Shown one piece after another: positions 48,307 to 59,793 of a stretch of DNA of 64,000 nt. The translations under genes were made by a program, and so were the position numbers. Each line of letters begins with the position of its first letter. The stretch's first letter is position 1. The DNA lies in NCBI GenBank assembly GCA_022606135.1, contig JABYQN010000003.1:248001-312000 (forward strand), written 5' to 3'. Source of the stretch: Fomes fomentarius. Its lineage: Eukaryota > Basidiomycota > Agaricomycetes > Polyporales > Polyporaceae. Under the pieces are notes generated by a model. It searched no databases. It had not been told where the DNA came from and saw only the letters and a program-made list of their open reading frames with translations.

Positions 48307-49444
48307 TCTTGTACATAAAGATTGTATAGCATATATCACCACCTCTGCTGGACTTGAACGAATTTTTCTGTTCTCCCCCACCAGAACAAGTGCACTAGAC
48401 GAGGAAGCTCTGGTTGATTCTGGCTCTAAGTATGTACATATATGCTAATATACTACAGCAAATTGATCTCCAACAACAGACTGCTAGAAGATGCAGCAGC
48501 AAAGGTGTACCCATTGAAGGCACCACTTGAGATTCTCGGTGTCATCAGGCGCCCATACCATACCTGCACATTACATGAGAATAGATGTGGGTGATATGTG
48601 ACATTACTTACAGTGACCTTACGCCGCTAATGCGTGACATATGCTTTTTTCACGGTATCTGTAGATGACATGCCGCGGTATGGGAAGGTGATCGGACCTG
48701 CATCGGGAAATTAACGGTCGACCTCAATAAGTCCCAGATACTATATTCGTTTGGGCGTGTACATGCACAGGCCCAAAGGTTGTGTTGTGATAGGCATGGG
48801 AAATCTCGGGGTGGTCTTACCTTATCCAAAATCATATGCTCACGGGAAAGGTGAACTATCCCAACAGTTTGCCGGTGGTTTTCCATGAGCAGGTTTGGCA
48901 ACCTTTCACACCGGACAGGGCACGGAGGGAAATGCATGACAAAGTTAGAAAAAACCGTGATGATTTGACGCCCGATGCAAAAGGTACACTTTCCGTAAGT
49001 TTGTCTCAGAGTCCTTTGGTGCAAAACATAACCTTTCTCAATGCTGCCACTGACCCATATTGGGTCAAGCACAGGAAGGTGATGGGAAAGTGATACTTTC
49101 CGGCCCTGTAATCAATGATGTTATTGGTTTCCTTTCAATCCCTGTGAAAGGCGCTGCATATAACAGTGAAATTCAACCTTTCCCCAAAGCTCAATTTTCT
49201 GGGGAAGGTAAGACTGCCCCGAAATTTCCCATGCCTATCCCAACACAACCTTTGGGCTCGTGCACGTAGTGTTGGAGAGTGTGGCACCCGTGGTGGCGCA
49301 GCGTCGCGCGCTCCCACGACTTGCCAAGTGGAGTCCTCCTGAGTCCTCCTGAGTCCTCCCTCCACCCCAACCGCAGATGGAATACTCGCGCTCTATTTAG
49401 CATCCAAGAAATTCCGCTATTAACTCTAGTCGCTCCCTAACATC
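48307..49444. other. Repeat-like intergenic region
   Basis: Contains repeated GAAAGGT/ACCTTTC words in both orientations (48840-49210) and a GTCCTCCTGA triplicate near 49330-49355. No gene recognised. Confidence 0.4.
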
Positions 49445-50382
49445 ATGGCTCTGCCAACCTCAGCAAGATGTAGCGCGTCAGGCTCGGTCCAGTATTCCGA
49501 ACCCTCTCACTCGAACGCAAGCGGAAATGGCCTGCTCGTGCTGATTCCGGACAGGATAGACGTGGAGGAAGAGGCGCGGTTCTACGATGATATCGTTGAC
49601 GTGAGTGCGTAGTCGCATTTCTGATGATCGCAGGCGGCTTGACACGCTATCATTTCACAATGCGCGCCCTCCGTTCCTCCCATCCTATTCGCTGTCGGTC
49701 ACTTTGTATGGTACCGCGATGTATCGCGGACGGGCGGGTCACAGAGCGCAAGCACAATCGGGCAAGATAACTACCCGTACGACCAGCCAGACTCGCCTCC
49801 GTTCTCGCCGCATGAGGCGCAGTCTATATTCTCGCGCGACATCTGGCTAGGAGACAACTCAGGGGAGAGTAAGGCGTTCGCACGGGATGTCGAAATTGCC
49901 GGGTGGACGAGCGTAGGTGATAAACGCGAAGGAGCGTATGTTGGTGAGTTTCGCGTTCTTAGGGGTACGAGCGAGGCCTGAGCGGGTTTGGGGCAGTATA
50001 TGACTGCGTGATTAAGACAAAGGAGGTACGTCATCCAAGCCATTCGCGCTACTGCATAATTCTTCATCGCGCATGTTAGGGAACCACCATACATGCCTTG
50101 AAGCGCTATAGTGCGTTCGCGCAGCTCTATGCTAAGCTACGAGCTACCCTCCCGGTATGTCTCTCCATCTGCGGGGTCGTCGGGCTACTCACGCATCTCC
50201 TACAGTCAAGTCAGCAAGGATACATACCCTCGCTCCCTCCGAAACACCCTCTATCGAAATTCCGACCGGCGTTTCTCGACCGACGAAGGCGGCTACTCCA
50301 ACACTGGCTCGCCGCCGTCCTACTCCATCCGGAGATAGGTGCGTGTGAGGCCGTGCGGGAGTGGGTTATGGACAGGTCGTAA
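49445..50382 (+). CDS. PX-domain protein (Ypt35-like size)
   Basis: About 211 aa from exons 49445-49600, 49745-49943, 49997-50025, 50080-50154 and 50206-50382; phases all fit. The N-terminal ~95 residues are Ser/Pro-rich. The PX (phosphoinositide-binding) domain follows: IAGWTSVGDKREGAYVVYDC, then GTTIHALKRYSAFAQLYAKL with the KRYS basic-aromatic lipid site. The Pro-rich loop PSLPPKHPLSK leads into the helix FLDRRRRLLQHWLAAVLLHP, and the domain ends EAVREWV. Such proteins bind PI3P-rich endosomal membranes. Size and layout resemble yeast Ypt35, an endosomal PX adaptor, but orthology is only suggested. Confidence 0.8.
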
Positions 50383-51762
50383 TCCCTTGTTCCAATGCGT
50401 CGTACGTGTGCCAATCTATACTTTACTTGCTACCAGTCAGGACTTTCTTGTAAAGCTGGGGATCTCTCGCGTCTCGTCTCCTCCGACACACACTTCCATC
50501 ACCACTTGGCGTCTGCATCAACACGTTAACGTTGACCCCTATCATGGCCATCTGTGTCAAGGTCGCTCTAACTCCCCTTGCTAAGGCCGAGCCTCCCTCC
50601 TCCCTTCGACTTCTGGCGACTGTCGCATAGCTAACAAGCGTGAGCGCCTCTGGCCATATCCGACATAATGTTCAAACGTCGATGCATCTGCATCAGCCTC
50701 CAATGGCAACGCGCAGAAGCTGCATCATTAAAGGTGAACAATGATGACGCGCAAATGTTAATGTATGGGGATCTTGCGCCAAGGTCGGTATTCGAGTGTA
50801 TGTACCCTTCCTCTCGTGAATTCATCGTCTCCTGGGATCTCGTCAAGGTTATCCTGGGGAAATATGTGCAATGGTGAGTCTTCGTGACAGGTGGTAACTA
50901 TCGAGTCTGGTTGCTGAACATGTTCTTAATACTGGGTGAAAGGCACGGTTCAGCGATATCGAGCATCCGACATCACATACTGAACTTCGAGTCTGACCAA
51001 CCCAGGAGAAGGACTCAACGGGACTCCAACGTAACCCCGAGCTATTCAGAGCCTTATGCACCACAACGAACGCATCCTTCGCTCCCGTCACTGCACTCGC
51101 ACCCCAACACCGCTCGTCGACGCCGCTGCCGAAGCAAGATATGGCTCTGCCCTCCTGACACCTATAGGCCACACCCAAGACGCCCTCGAGAATCCTTAAC
51201 CTCTCTTAACCTCTCTGCGATCGCCCATCGGGTAACGTTGTGCATGCCATCAATGTCCCTATAGTTAATGCTAGCGAAGAACATCATTGGGACTCTCCTA
51301 CTATCAAAGTGGGATTCGAGGCGCGATTGTCGGACATGGAGCTGATAGGGACTCAGCGCTTCTTGTTCGAGTTACGACCAAACTTCACTCCTCCTCCTCC
51401 TCCTCCTCCTCCGCAAAGCTTGGAGGTCCAGCTGATTGGGCTTAATAGTGACTGAATAGACCAGAGGTTCTGCATAGCTTCAGCATTGCGCCCACTGCGT
51501 CACATCAGCGCATGGCCTCGAGGGCGCTGCGGCAGCCGCCCATGGAATGTACCTACTTGCTCCTTATCCACCGTTCAGCGGTGGCGCGTGCGATAGGCCT
51601 TATTTATTTCAATGTTTGTTCACACCTGATCTGGAAACTTGAGATTGTGAGGCCAGGGCGATTTATATGCCGCACATTCGTCGAGCCCGCCCTTTGGACC
51701 GCATCTTGCTCGCTCACTCCTACCCCTCCATGCTCTATCTATCCACACGCCCCCGCCATGGC
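50383..51762. other. Intergenic region, possible gene remnants
   Basis: Short ORFs at 50668-50877 and 51240-51455 are not joinable into a convincing gene. A CTC microsatellite lies at 51388-51412. Confidence 0.4.
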
Positions 51763-53170
51763 ATGTACACCAGCCGACTTCCAATCGACATCTGTGAGCA
51801 TGTGATCGATGCAGCATGCTTCGGAGACCCGGACTGGGGCGGGCTAGACGTAGACTGTTATGGGACTTGGTATCAGACAGCCCTCGTCTGCTACGATTGG
51901 TTCCCTCGCTCTCAGCTCAACCTCTTCCGTGACATCAACATATGTTCGGTGTCCCGCCTCGACCTCCTTTTACGCACTTTCTCCGATGCACCACAGCTGG
52001 CCGACCTCGTTTCTGGAGTCCACATCAGTCCGCCCAAAGGGGAATATATTCCGTATCCTCGGTTGCTCCATCCCCGACTGCTCAGGAACTGTATCCGTCT
52101 GCACCTCGGAGAGGTTCCTTGGAAGGCGTTTCCTTCTCGATACGCAGATCGCAGCCTGTGCCCTTTCCGCGATCTGGGCATCACCCACTTTGAAATAGAG
52201 CTCGAGCAAGGCTGCTGTGCTTCGGTTCTTCGCTTTCTCTACACCCTTCCGCTGCTGCAGGAGCTTACGCTCACCGTTTGGAGCGAAACTGTGCATATCC
52301 CTACGAAAGTGCTTGCAATACTGCATGACCGACCATGCCCTTTCGCTAATTTGAAGACACTTTGCTTAGGGGTACGTCGCATCATTGGAGATTACGAGAG
52401 TATGCAAAGGAGCTGATATACGCGCTAGGGTTTGGCTCCAGGCATCACCTTTCCCCCGCTCCTGTTTCCAGACTCTATCACGTCATTGAAAATGTGTGTC
52501 TACGGGGTTAGTATCTCAGGTAAGCCACTAGTGGAAGAAACTCGTTCATCACCATCTGAGATCGCATATAGGGACTACTAGGCGCCTTCTTCAGTCACTT
52601 CGACAGCTGCAGCACTTGGAGGTCGTGTGTGCTATGCCGAACGATCCTCTTTGGTGTCTGAAAGGGTCCCAGTGGGAGGCCTATCGCACGCAATGTCATA
52701 CCTTTTTCCTCAACTCTCTTCGGTCACACCTCAACTCTGTTTTGTCACACCTCAAAGCTGCAGCGCTCACACAATTCGCCATTCTATTCATTCCTATCGG
52801 AATTGGAAACAAACGAGGTCATACATATGGTTTCTCCCGGGATGGCTTCTTAGAAGACGTCGTTGGCAGCAGAGAGTTGACAGAGACTCTCCGCCCACTT
52901 TCAATACTTCGTCACCTTCACATCATACTCGCCGAGAATGACCTGTTCCGGTATCATGAGAAGTGGTGGAGGGCAGAGATAGCGGCCCATTTGCAGGGCC
53001 ACCTGCGTAATGTTGCAGTTGACGTCACACTAGTAGACCATACGGCAGGTATGTGTTTCGATTCCCTCCTTTGGTAACATAGTGGTTGTTCACATCATCC
53101 TTGCATCACAGACTGGGACCTTCTATGGTGCACAGGTGCTGAACTTTGGAAGGCCACCCTGGAAGACTGA
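51763..53170 (+). CDS. F-box-like protein, tandem copy 1
   Basis: About 411 aa from exons 51763-52371, 52429-52519, 52572-53048 and 53112-53170. The start MYTSRLPIDICEHVIDA is chosen by analogy with the neighbour (MEHSLLPIDICEEIIDA); two upstream in-frame Mets exist (51667, 51730). The F-box-like N-terminus is LPIDICEHVIDA ... TALVCYDWFPRSQLNLF, followed by leucine-rich segments (VLRFLYTLPLLQELTLTVW, LRQLQHLEVVCAM). It ends DWDLLWCTGAELWKATLED. It is paralogous to the gene at 54389 and more distantly to that at 9414. A role in SCF-type substrate choice is family inference only. Confidence 0.75.
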
Positions 53171-54388
53171 TTGATCCACCCCACGTACCCAATCGCAGTT
53201 TAGGCCGCATGACCCTCATGTCGGTCGAAGTCGTATGTTTCGCATCTGAGTATTTCTCATCCTACCTGTCTACTCAATCCTCATCCTAGCCCATATATCC
53301 GATATACTTGTGCTTATTCAATGTACAGCACCGTCCTGATTCTTTTCTTCGTCTCGCTCGTCGCATTGTGTCATCTCCCGTTCCCTTGCCGGGCCTCTGG
53401 CGTCACCTTCAATATCGCTCTACATGCTCATTGTACTGTATCAATACTTACGATACTCTTGTGTTTCCTCCACCTCTTTAGTATCGGCAAGGGAACAGTG
53501 TCCGAATGCCCATACTTACCTGGAACCCATTTCAAGAATCGCTGCAGGATCGCCTTTCTTCACCTCGAGCGCCGCCATTTCCTTGCTAGGGTGGTCATGG
53601 AGATACGTCGAACATTCTTGTAGTAGGTACTCCTGATCGTCCGGCCTGTCGTCGTACCGGTAGCAACAGTTGAGCTTCACGCCGCTGTATCCATCATGTT
53701 CTCAAAGACGACAATGTTGTCATCCAGTTGAAAAGTCTCGCAGAGGATTGAACTAGTGCTGCCAATAGGCCGTTCTGGTACCTTCCGACCCTGAGCCTGA
53801 GAGTTAAATGCAGGCATTGTATCTACCAATGTTCATGTTCGTACCTGTGCAACGTAACAATCATCAGGTTGGGGATGCGATATCTGCACTCACTGCCTCC
53901 GTCGCTATTGTTGGTGAATGTACAACGGGTTGTGGAGGCGTCTGAGTCGAGTGGCGTAGAACAAAATATGTCGGCGTCTACTGTCTAGTTATTAGCCGCC
54001 AACAACCTTGTTGTAACCATCAATGCCGTTAAGGGCGCTGCTACTTGTCGATGCTACGCGTAACGCCAAACCTACCCTTCGGCCTCCTAATACAACGTTC
54101 CTTGTCTGAACGTATCGCCGAGCGCCTCTCACGGTCACCCACAGTGTCCCTATCATCCAGTTTAGTAATGTCTATGTGTCCAGCTTGAGACCACCCAGGT
54201 TGTACCGTGACCAGTCATACGGCGCATCGCAGTGATAAACGCCTTTGAGTCATAGTCGAACGTGCGTATATCACTATTCCTGAGTGACACATACATATAT
54301 AACTGCTTAGCTTACTTGCCCACGGAACCGTGACCCTACTTCGACTCCTCCTTACACGACATACACGATAATATGGTTACAACAGCCC
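53171..54388. other. Intergenic region between tandem F-box-like genes
   Basis: No gene recognised; ORF at 53321-53623 is hydrophobic but lacks support. The promoter of the next gene lies at the right end. Confidence 0.4.
54296..54302 (+). promoter_or_regulatory. TATA box of F-box-like gene copy 2
   Basis: TATATAA about 87 bp upstream of the ATG at 54389. Confidence 0.45.
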
Positions 54389-55800
54389 ATGGAGCATTCC
54401 CTACTCCCAATCGACATCTGCGAGGAGATCATTGATGCTTGCAGTCAGGAACACTTCCTTCGTAGTTGCTACCAAACCCTCTCCGCGTGTGCTCTCACAT
54501 GCAAGCGCTGGCATCCACGGAGCAGATACAACCTATTCCAGCGCGTACGCTTCAGGCACCCATACCAGATCAAACGTTTCCTCGAGACAATTACCACACA
54601 ACCCTTTCTTGCCGACTTCGTTGTCGAGCTACATATCACCCCGGCTGAAGCACATCGGCACGGCTTTTTTCCATTTGCGGACCCGTTGCTAGTCCAGAAG
54701 TTGCACAGTGTGCAAAAGCTGGCTCTCCGCCAGTTCCAATGGATATCCCTGCCCCCAAGATACACTTCAATCTATATTGGAAAGTACACGTCGGTCACCT
54801 GCCTTGAAGTACACAACAACGTCTTCAACTCTGGTGGAGACCTCATCCGGCTTGTTTGGCATCTCCCGGAACTCACCCAGCTCTCTTGCGGGCTGAACAC
54901 TTTCACTATGACGTCTTCCGCTGAGAATTTGGAGTCTCTGTGTGCGCTGCAGAAATCAAGGCCTTCTGCTTGTCGCAAGCTGTACATCCTCAAACTCTGG
55001 GTAAGCACCATGGTTTTAGATCTACGGGGCAATGGGGCTCACGGTCACTTTTCAGAGCCTTGACCGATATCCTCCCATAATCAAGGCGTTTGGTTCACTG
55101 GTTGTCTATTTGCGCTTGGATCAGCCTGATGCATCTTGGCCGTGGGGTAAGTCCCGAAGTTGATATATTCTCATCTGTGCTGAGTCTCCCCAACACAGCG
55201 AATATCTGCGACAGCGTCGAAGACTACCAACATCTGCGATCTATCTCGCTCTCTTTCATCGCAAGTGAACATGCGCTGTTCACCCCCGTCCACTCACCGT
55301 CAACTGTCCTCGGATCGGATCTGGGCTCAAGGCAGAATCCCTTCTGTCACATCAAAGATCAAGTAACACGACTAGTCCAGCGAATACGCTCCGACTACAT
55401 GCACACCATCTCAGTCCGACTTTCGCCTTCGTTGGGTGAGCAGGACAAGGATGGCACACGGAGCTTCACGTACCACAGCAATCGCATGCAAGCAATCGGA
55501 CTCTTGTTCGGACAGGAGTTTGGACAACTGATGTCATATGGATCCCTCCGTTCCCTCGCCGTTCTCCACGTTCACCTCCAAGAGAATGATTTGAAGTACC
55601 ATGCTCAGTGGTGGTGTGATACGATCAGGGCAAGCGTAGGAACTGTGCCCAAGGAGATCCGGGTAGACGTCGACTACTGTGAGTCTTCAAAATCCTGCAT
55701 GTCACGGGGCAGATCAACTCACAGTGCCGAGAAACTGATGTCAGATTGCCCGTCAAGTCCAAGAGGAAGATACACTTATGAACGCCTGTGGCTTGACTAG
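54389..55800 (+). CDS. F-box-like protein, tandem copy 2
   Basis: Exons 54389-55000, 55056-55146 and 55199 onward, phases 0 and 1 as in copy 1. MEHSLLPIDICEEIIDACSQ ... SACALTCKRWHPRSRYNLF is the F-box-like motif. Leucine-rich segments follow, and later the LAVLHVHLQENDLKYHAQWW region matches LRHLHIILAENDLFRYHEKWW of copy 1. The 3' end is ambiguous: reading through gives a stop at 55800, whereas splicing at 55679 (GTGAGT) to 55724 (ACAG), close to where copy 1 has its last intron, gives a stop at 55738. About 440-455 aa. Confidence 0.7.
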
Positions 55801-57280
55801 GACGATCGTCGGCCAGGGTCCGAACGAGACCACAATACGATCCCGATAGCCTGCTCCTCGTCGTTGGCGGGGTCAACTACGCGATGGACATCGGCGCCGT
55901 GTAAAGTAACTGGCGCGTACTCGGACGAGGTCGTCTAGGGGAGTTCCACAAATACCAGTGGTCGACACCGTACAGCAGCTGCGACGACCACTGGCCGGGC
56001 AGAGTAGTTCGAGTACTTAGGGGATCTCGCGGCTCGAGAACATGCGTAGATACAGCTGGTTCCATTTTTGGTGGCCGAGCGCCCAATTGCACAGCACACT
56101 TTGTATACGAAAAATTCGAAAATTGTGAGGGAGGTCGATTCACGTTGTCCCCTCGATTGACCGACAAAACTCGTTGGGAGGCATGAGTGAGCACATTGAG
56201 CGATTTTTATGCCTCACGAGGTACAGAAATCCACTCTTCGGCCTACCTCAGTAACCACGTCATCGGGCGCCAAAAGGTCGCAACTTTGAGCAAGACATCA
56301 GAAACCCAGAATTCCTCGTAGACTGCATATAATCGCACATAAGAGACAGGGAGTGTGTATGTAGTGTGCTAGGAGGCTCTATGATGAAGAGAAGAGGTTT
56401 CCGTTGCCGGATCTTCGTCAGAACTCAGGGATTGTCCCTACATGATCTGACTTCTGTAACTCACAAAATTGAGTATCTATGAAGATTCAGAAGCTGTAGG
56501 TGTGTTTGTAAGGCTTGTAGCGTTATATATGACTAGATTCAGAGCAAGGGGTGCAACAGCGAGGGCACAGTCGATTTTTCTGGATTTTCTGACTTTTTCG
56601 TGTCGAAAGTGCGCACGCGTCAGTCGGAGATGAGCGGCCACCAATTTTGGAAACAGCTGTAAGCATATGCGGGGAGCGGAGTGATCGTACTGGGCGTTGC
56701 AGGGAAGTTCAAGTTATTGCATGTGTGCGCGATAGGCCTAGGCAGACCGACCGACGGAGGGGATATTGAGCTGCTGTCTTTGCAGACTGCTTGTCGATAC
56801 TAGTACCTATCCTGAACGCTCAGAGTATCACCATGTATATATATGCGCGTCACGGTGTGCTGAATAGTATCTCTGTACCCGCTTGTCTTCCATGGCACCT
56901 CTTGGCAACATGGATCGGCGGCACTGAGCCCTGGGTCTACCTCACCGTTGCCCCGCTTGGCAAGGCCTCGACTTGAGCAGTTCTACTCCGTGTACGACAC
57001 CAGCAACTGAAGCAAGTCGGCCTGGCGAACACACGCTGACACGAATTGAACAGATTTCGATGTGCGGAGGGCGGGCAATCGGCGGCTGACGGCTACAGTA
57101 TCCAGGTATGCGGTCCTCTTTAACGTAGATGAGAGACACAACAGTATCGCATACATATCGATGTTCCGAAGATTCATGTCGTATATGCCAGGTCGTCGAA
57201 CATAGCAAGCACCACTCCATCATCAGCAAACTACTGTACGTTGTGTGGTGATGTTGACATTTTAAAACTTCCTCTCTGTA
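55801..57280. other. Intergenic region with dispersed repeat
   Basis: No gene recognised apart from the repeat at 56386-56662. Confidence 0.5.
56386..56662 (+). repeat. Dispersed repeat, copy 2
   Basis: Direct-orientation partner of 47220-47488, about three quarters identical by eye. It ends in the same GAGATGAGCGGCCACCAATTTT...AGCTGTAA words. Confidence 0.7.
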
Positions 57281-57379
57281 GGCCCAATGGTCTAGTAGTA
57301 TGATTCGCGCTTCGGGTATATACCCGCCATTCTTTGGCATGCTTGCGCGAGGTCCCGGGTTCAATTCCCGGTTGGGCCC
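57281..57379 (+). tRNA. tRNA-Pro (CGG) with intron
   Basis: The acceptor stem GGCCCAA pairs with TTGGGCC at the 3' end, followed by discriminator C. The D-arm region contains the A box (TGGTCTAGTAGTATG) and the T-arm is CCGGG-TTCAATT-CCCGG. The anticodon stem CGCGC/GCGCG encloses the loop TTCGGG...T with anticodon CGG. It is interrupted one base 3' of the anticodon by an intron of about 27 nt, the standard position for nuclear tRNA introns. Overall shape resembles yeast tRNA-Pro. Confidence 0.9.
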
Positions 57380-57384
57380 TTTTT
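57380..57384 (+). terminator. Pol III terminator of tRNA-Pro
   Basis: A TTTTT run immediately follows the discriminator base, the usual RNA polymerase III stop. Confidence 0.8.
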
Positions 57385-57703
57385 GCCCAATCTCTTCTCA
57401 TCAACATCAATACATCTGTTACGTTTGCAGATCATGTTGTCCACAGTCCACGAACTTAACACGCCTACATCCTTCTATGTAGCCTTGCTTGTGGTGCTTT
57501 CATCTACTCTCACCTCGCGGAAATGAGTAATAGTATCTTGGAGTCGCCGACGTCGGCAGTTTTCGGCGAGTTCTCGCACTCTGTTCCAGAAATTGCTTGC
57601 CTCGTTGCATTCTCGTGGAGCCGGCACTGCGCATACACTCTTAGAGCGCTGTGCATGTTCATCCGTCTTCCACAACCCTCAGGACATTTCCTCCTCGCTC
57701 GCC

Positions 57704-59401
57704 ATGTCAGAGCACAATGACGGCCAGTATACTAGGGACAACACAGGCAGCTTCTATCCCGAGTCCACTCTCAGTCGACAAACCCATGCCTATCCCGGTG
57801 GTCGTCGTCCACCGCGATACAGCCGTGGTAGCAGTCCAAGCTGGGTCTCCAATGGCCTGCTGTCGCCCCCGCCGTTAGTGAGACCGCCTTCATCCGTGGG
57901 CTCGCGCCCTCTCCCCCACCCTGTCGCTTCGCCCGCCCCTTCTCATGTCATGTCCGAGTTTCACCCTTCCCATCCCACTCCTTCGGAACTTGGACCAGAG
58001 CCCGAGCAGGAGAGCTACTTTGCTCCACCGCAGTCTGATCCTCGAGACGATCGCGACTGGGAACCGGAGACGGAGAACATGACGATCGGGCAGAGCGTGG
58101 AGGATTACGCTGGTCGGTACGACGAATACCCATATTCAGAGCATCAAGAGGAGGAGCAACATGTTCTTGGTGAGGAAGACCTGTACGCATATCCTGTTGG
58201 ACAGCAGGGACCAGAGCTACTGCAGGAGAAGAAACCGAAGCGGAAGAACTTCGTTGGCGGCTTTGTGAGCAGGCTGCGCAAGCTTCCCAAGGCGGTCGTG
58301 AAGAGCCACTTCTATGACCGTAAATCCACTCGCAAGGGCGCACCAGGTACGGACTTGGACACAGGTCCCTCGTACTTTCTCCCCCCGTACGACGAACCTG
58401 GAACTGCGATCCCCCATCCCGAGAATGTACAGTACGTTCAGGGCGTCGAGATGCCGCAACCCACAGCTGGGCCTTCGGCCGCCCCCAAGCAGCCCACGGA
58501 ACTTTCTTACGTGGAGGCCACTCGGCAGAGCAGCCAGCAGCGAATGAGCCAGCAACGCTCGTCGCATCGCAGCAGCTCGCATGGGCACGCCGCTTCGCCT
58601 GTGGCAAGCAGCCCGCGATTCCGGAGCCCTGTAGCGGAAGCGGTGGTCGTCGATCCCCTGCCCGCGAGCGACTACAAGAAGATGACCTCGCCCATCCGGT
58701 TCCCGGATCGTGACGACTCGATGAGCGCGCATCTCTCGCGCGTGCAGAAATTCTTCAATGAGCTCAAGAACTTGCCGTGGACGTCGGAGCGCGTGGCGGA
58801 GGACTACATTCCTCGTGAGTCGGCCCGGGCACACATTGGGAGGACGAAGCCCAAGGGGTCGTGGTACACGGTCAACAAGCACCAGGACATCGACCTACTC
58901 GCGCCTGCGCCTGGCTCTGCGCGAGCTGCGACTGTGCAGCTGCGGGGCGATGACGGCGCGACGAACTCGAGCATCCGCTCTGCCTCGCGGATGCAGCAGG
59001 TCGAAGGGCGTACACCTGTGAGCTACATGACCTCTCCTGGCATCTTCCCGTCCCCTGGGGCGTCTTCACACGGACAAGGGCAACACATGATGTCCTACAG
59101 CTACTACTTCGCCCCTCCACAGCCGCTTTACGTTTACCAGTCACCGATGGCCTCTCCGTTGGTGCATGGATCAGACTCTTCGGCTTCTACCATGTCACCT
59201 CAAGAGGCACACCGGGCTGTGCCTGTGTATATGATGGCGGGCCCTCCTCCTGGCCTCATACCTGCACCGCCTCCCACTGTGCATGCAGCACAGCACAACC
59301 AGCCAGCGAGGGCAGCGTCTCCGCCGTCTCATGTCCCTTCTACACGGCCTCTATCCGGCAACACTCGTAGGTCCCGTCATTCGGGGTCGAACTCGCATTG
59401 A
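57704..59401 (+). CDS. Disordered basidiomycete protein of unknown function
   Basis: 565 aa in a single exon, starting at MSEHNDGQYTRD just after a CT-rich leader; the frame is open further upstream, but that part overlaps promoter-like sequence. Mostly Pro/Ser/Gln/His-rich. Two ordered-looking segments stand out: a basic stretch KRKNFVGGFVSRLRKLPKAV (about residue 180), possibly membrane- or nucleic-acid-binding, and the HLSRVQKFFNELKNLPWTSE to YIPRESARAHIGRTKPKGSW region (about 345-400). The C-terminus is rich in Pro, Tyr and Met. No signal peptide or known domain. Function unknown. Confidence 0.65.
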   Translation: MSEHNDGQYTRDNTGSFYPESTLSRQTHAYPGGRRPPRYSRGSSPSWVSNGLLSPPPLVRPPSSVGSRPLPHPVASPAPSHVMSEFHPSHPTPSELGPEPEQESYFAPPQSDPRDDRDWEPETENMTIGQSVEDYAGRYDEYPYSEHQEEEQHVLGEEDLYAYPVGQQGPELLQEKKPKRKNFVGGFVSRLRKLPKAVVKSHFYDRKSTRKGAPGTDLDTGPSYFLPPYDEPGTAIPHPENVQYVQGVEMPQPTAGPSAAPKQPTELSYVEATRQSSQQRMSQQRSSHRSSSHGHAASPVASSPRFRSPVAEAVVVDPLPASDYKKMTSPIRFPDRDDSMSAHLSRVQKFFNELKNLPWTSERVAEDYIPRESARAHIGRTKPKGSWYTVNKHQDIDLLAPAPGSARAATVQLRGDDGATNSSIRSASRMQQVEGRTPVSYMTSPGIFPSPGASSHGQGQHMMSYSYYFAPPQPLYVYQSPMASPLVHGSDSSASTMSPQEAHRAVPVYMMAGPPPGLIPAPPPTVHAAQHNQPARAASPPSHVPSTRPLSGNTRRSRHSGSNSH

Positions 59402-59793
59402 CAATGATTGTGCTGCCGCTGATCCCCACTCCCATTCATTCTCATCTGACTCGGTGGTCGACTCTTCATTCACTTTGCATGAACAGATGTATCATATTGT
59501 ATTCTCCGTGTGCTACTAGCTCTCGCTCTTCTGTGTCGTCTGTCGTTTACATTACATTGTTCATCGCCGGCGTCAATTGCACTGTAGAACGTCGGCGTCG
59601 TTACAAACTATCCCAACCCGGCCATAGTTAGGGCGGTCGTCTTGGAGGCGGACGTCTGGCTCGATCGTAATTTTGCAGGGCGATATATGGTGCAGCGACT
59701 CACCCAACCAACCTTCCCTCTTGCCCTCTTGCTCGTCCATCCGACCCCTTCCAAGCCCGCTTGGACTAGTCGTCTCGTCCGTCTCGATTATCC
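59402..59793. other. Intergenic region
   Basis: 3' flank of the disordered-protein gene and promoter of the BTB gene; CT-rich leader before 59794. No gene seen. Confidence 0.5.

Noticed and set aside
48179..48448. 89-aa ORF after the second inverted-repeat element
   Set aside because: It overlaps the tRNA-like segment on the opposite strand and has no recognisable protein features.
57593..57703. Upstream in-frame extension of the disordered-protein ORF
   Set aside because: It begins at a non-preferred codon, overlaps the CT-rich leader typical just before fungal ATGs, and shows no family-like sequence; MSEHNDG at 57704 is a better start.
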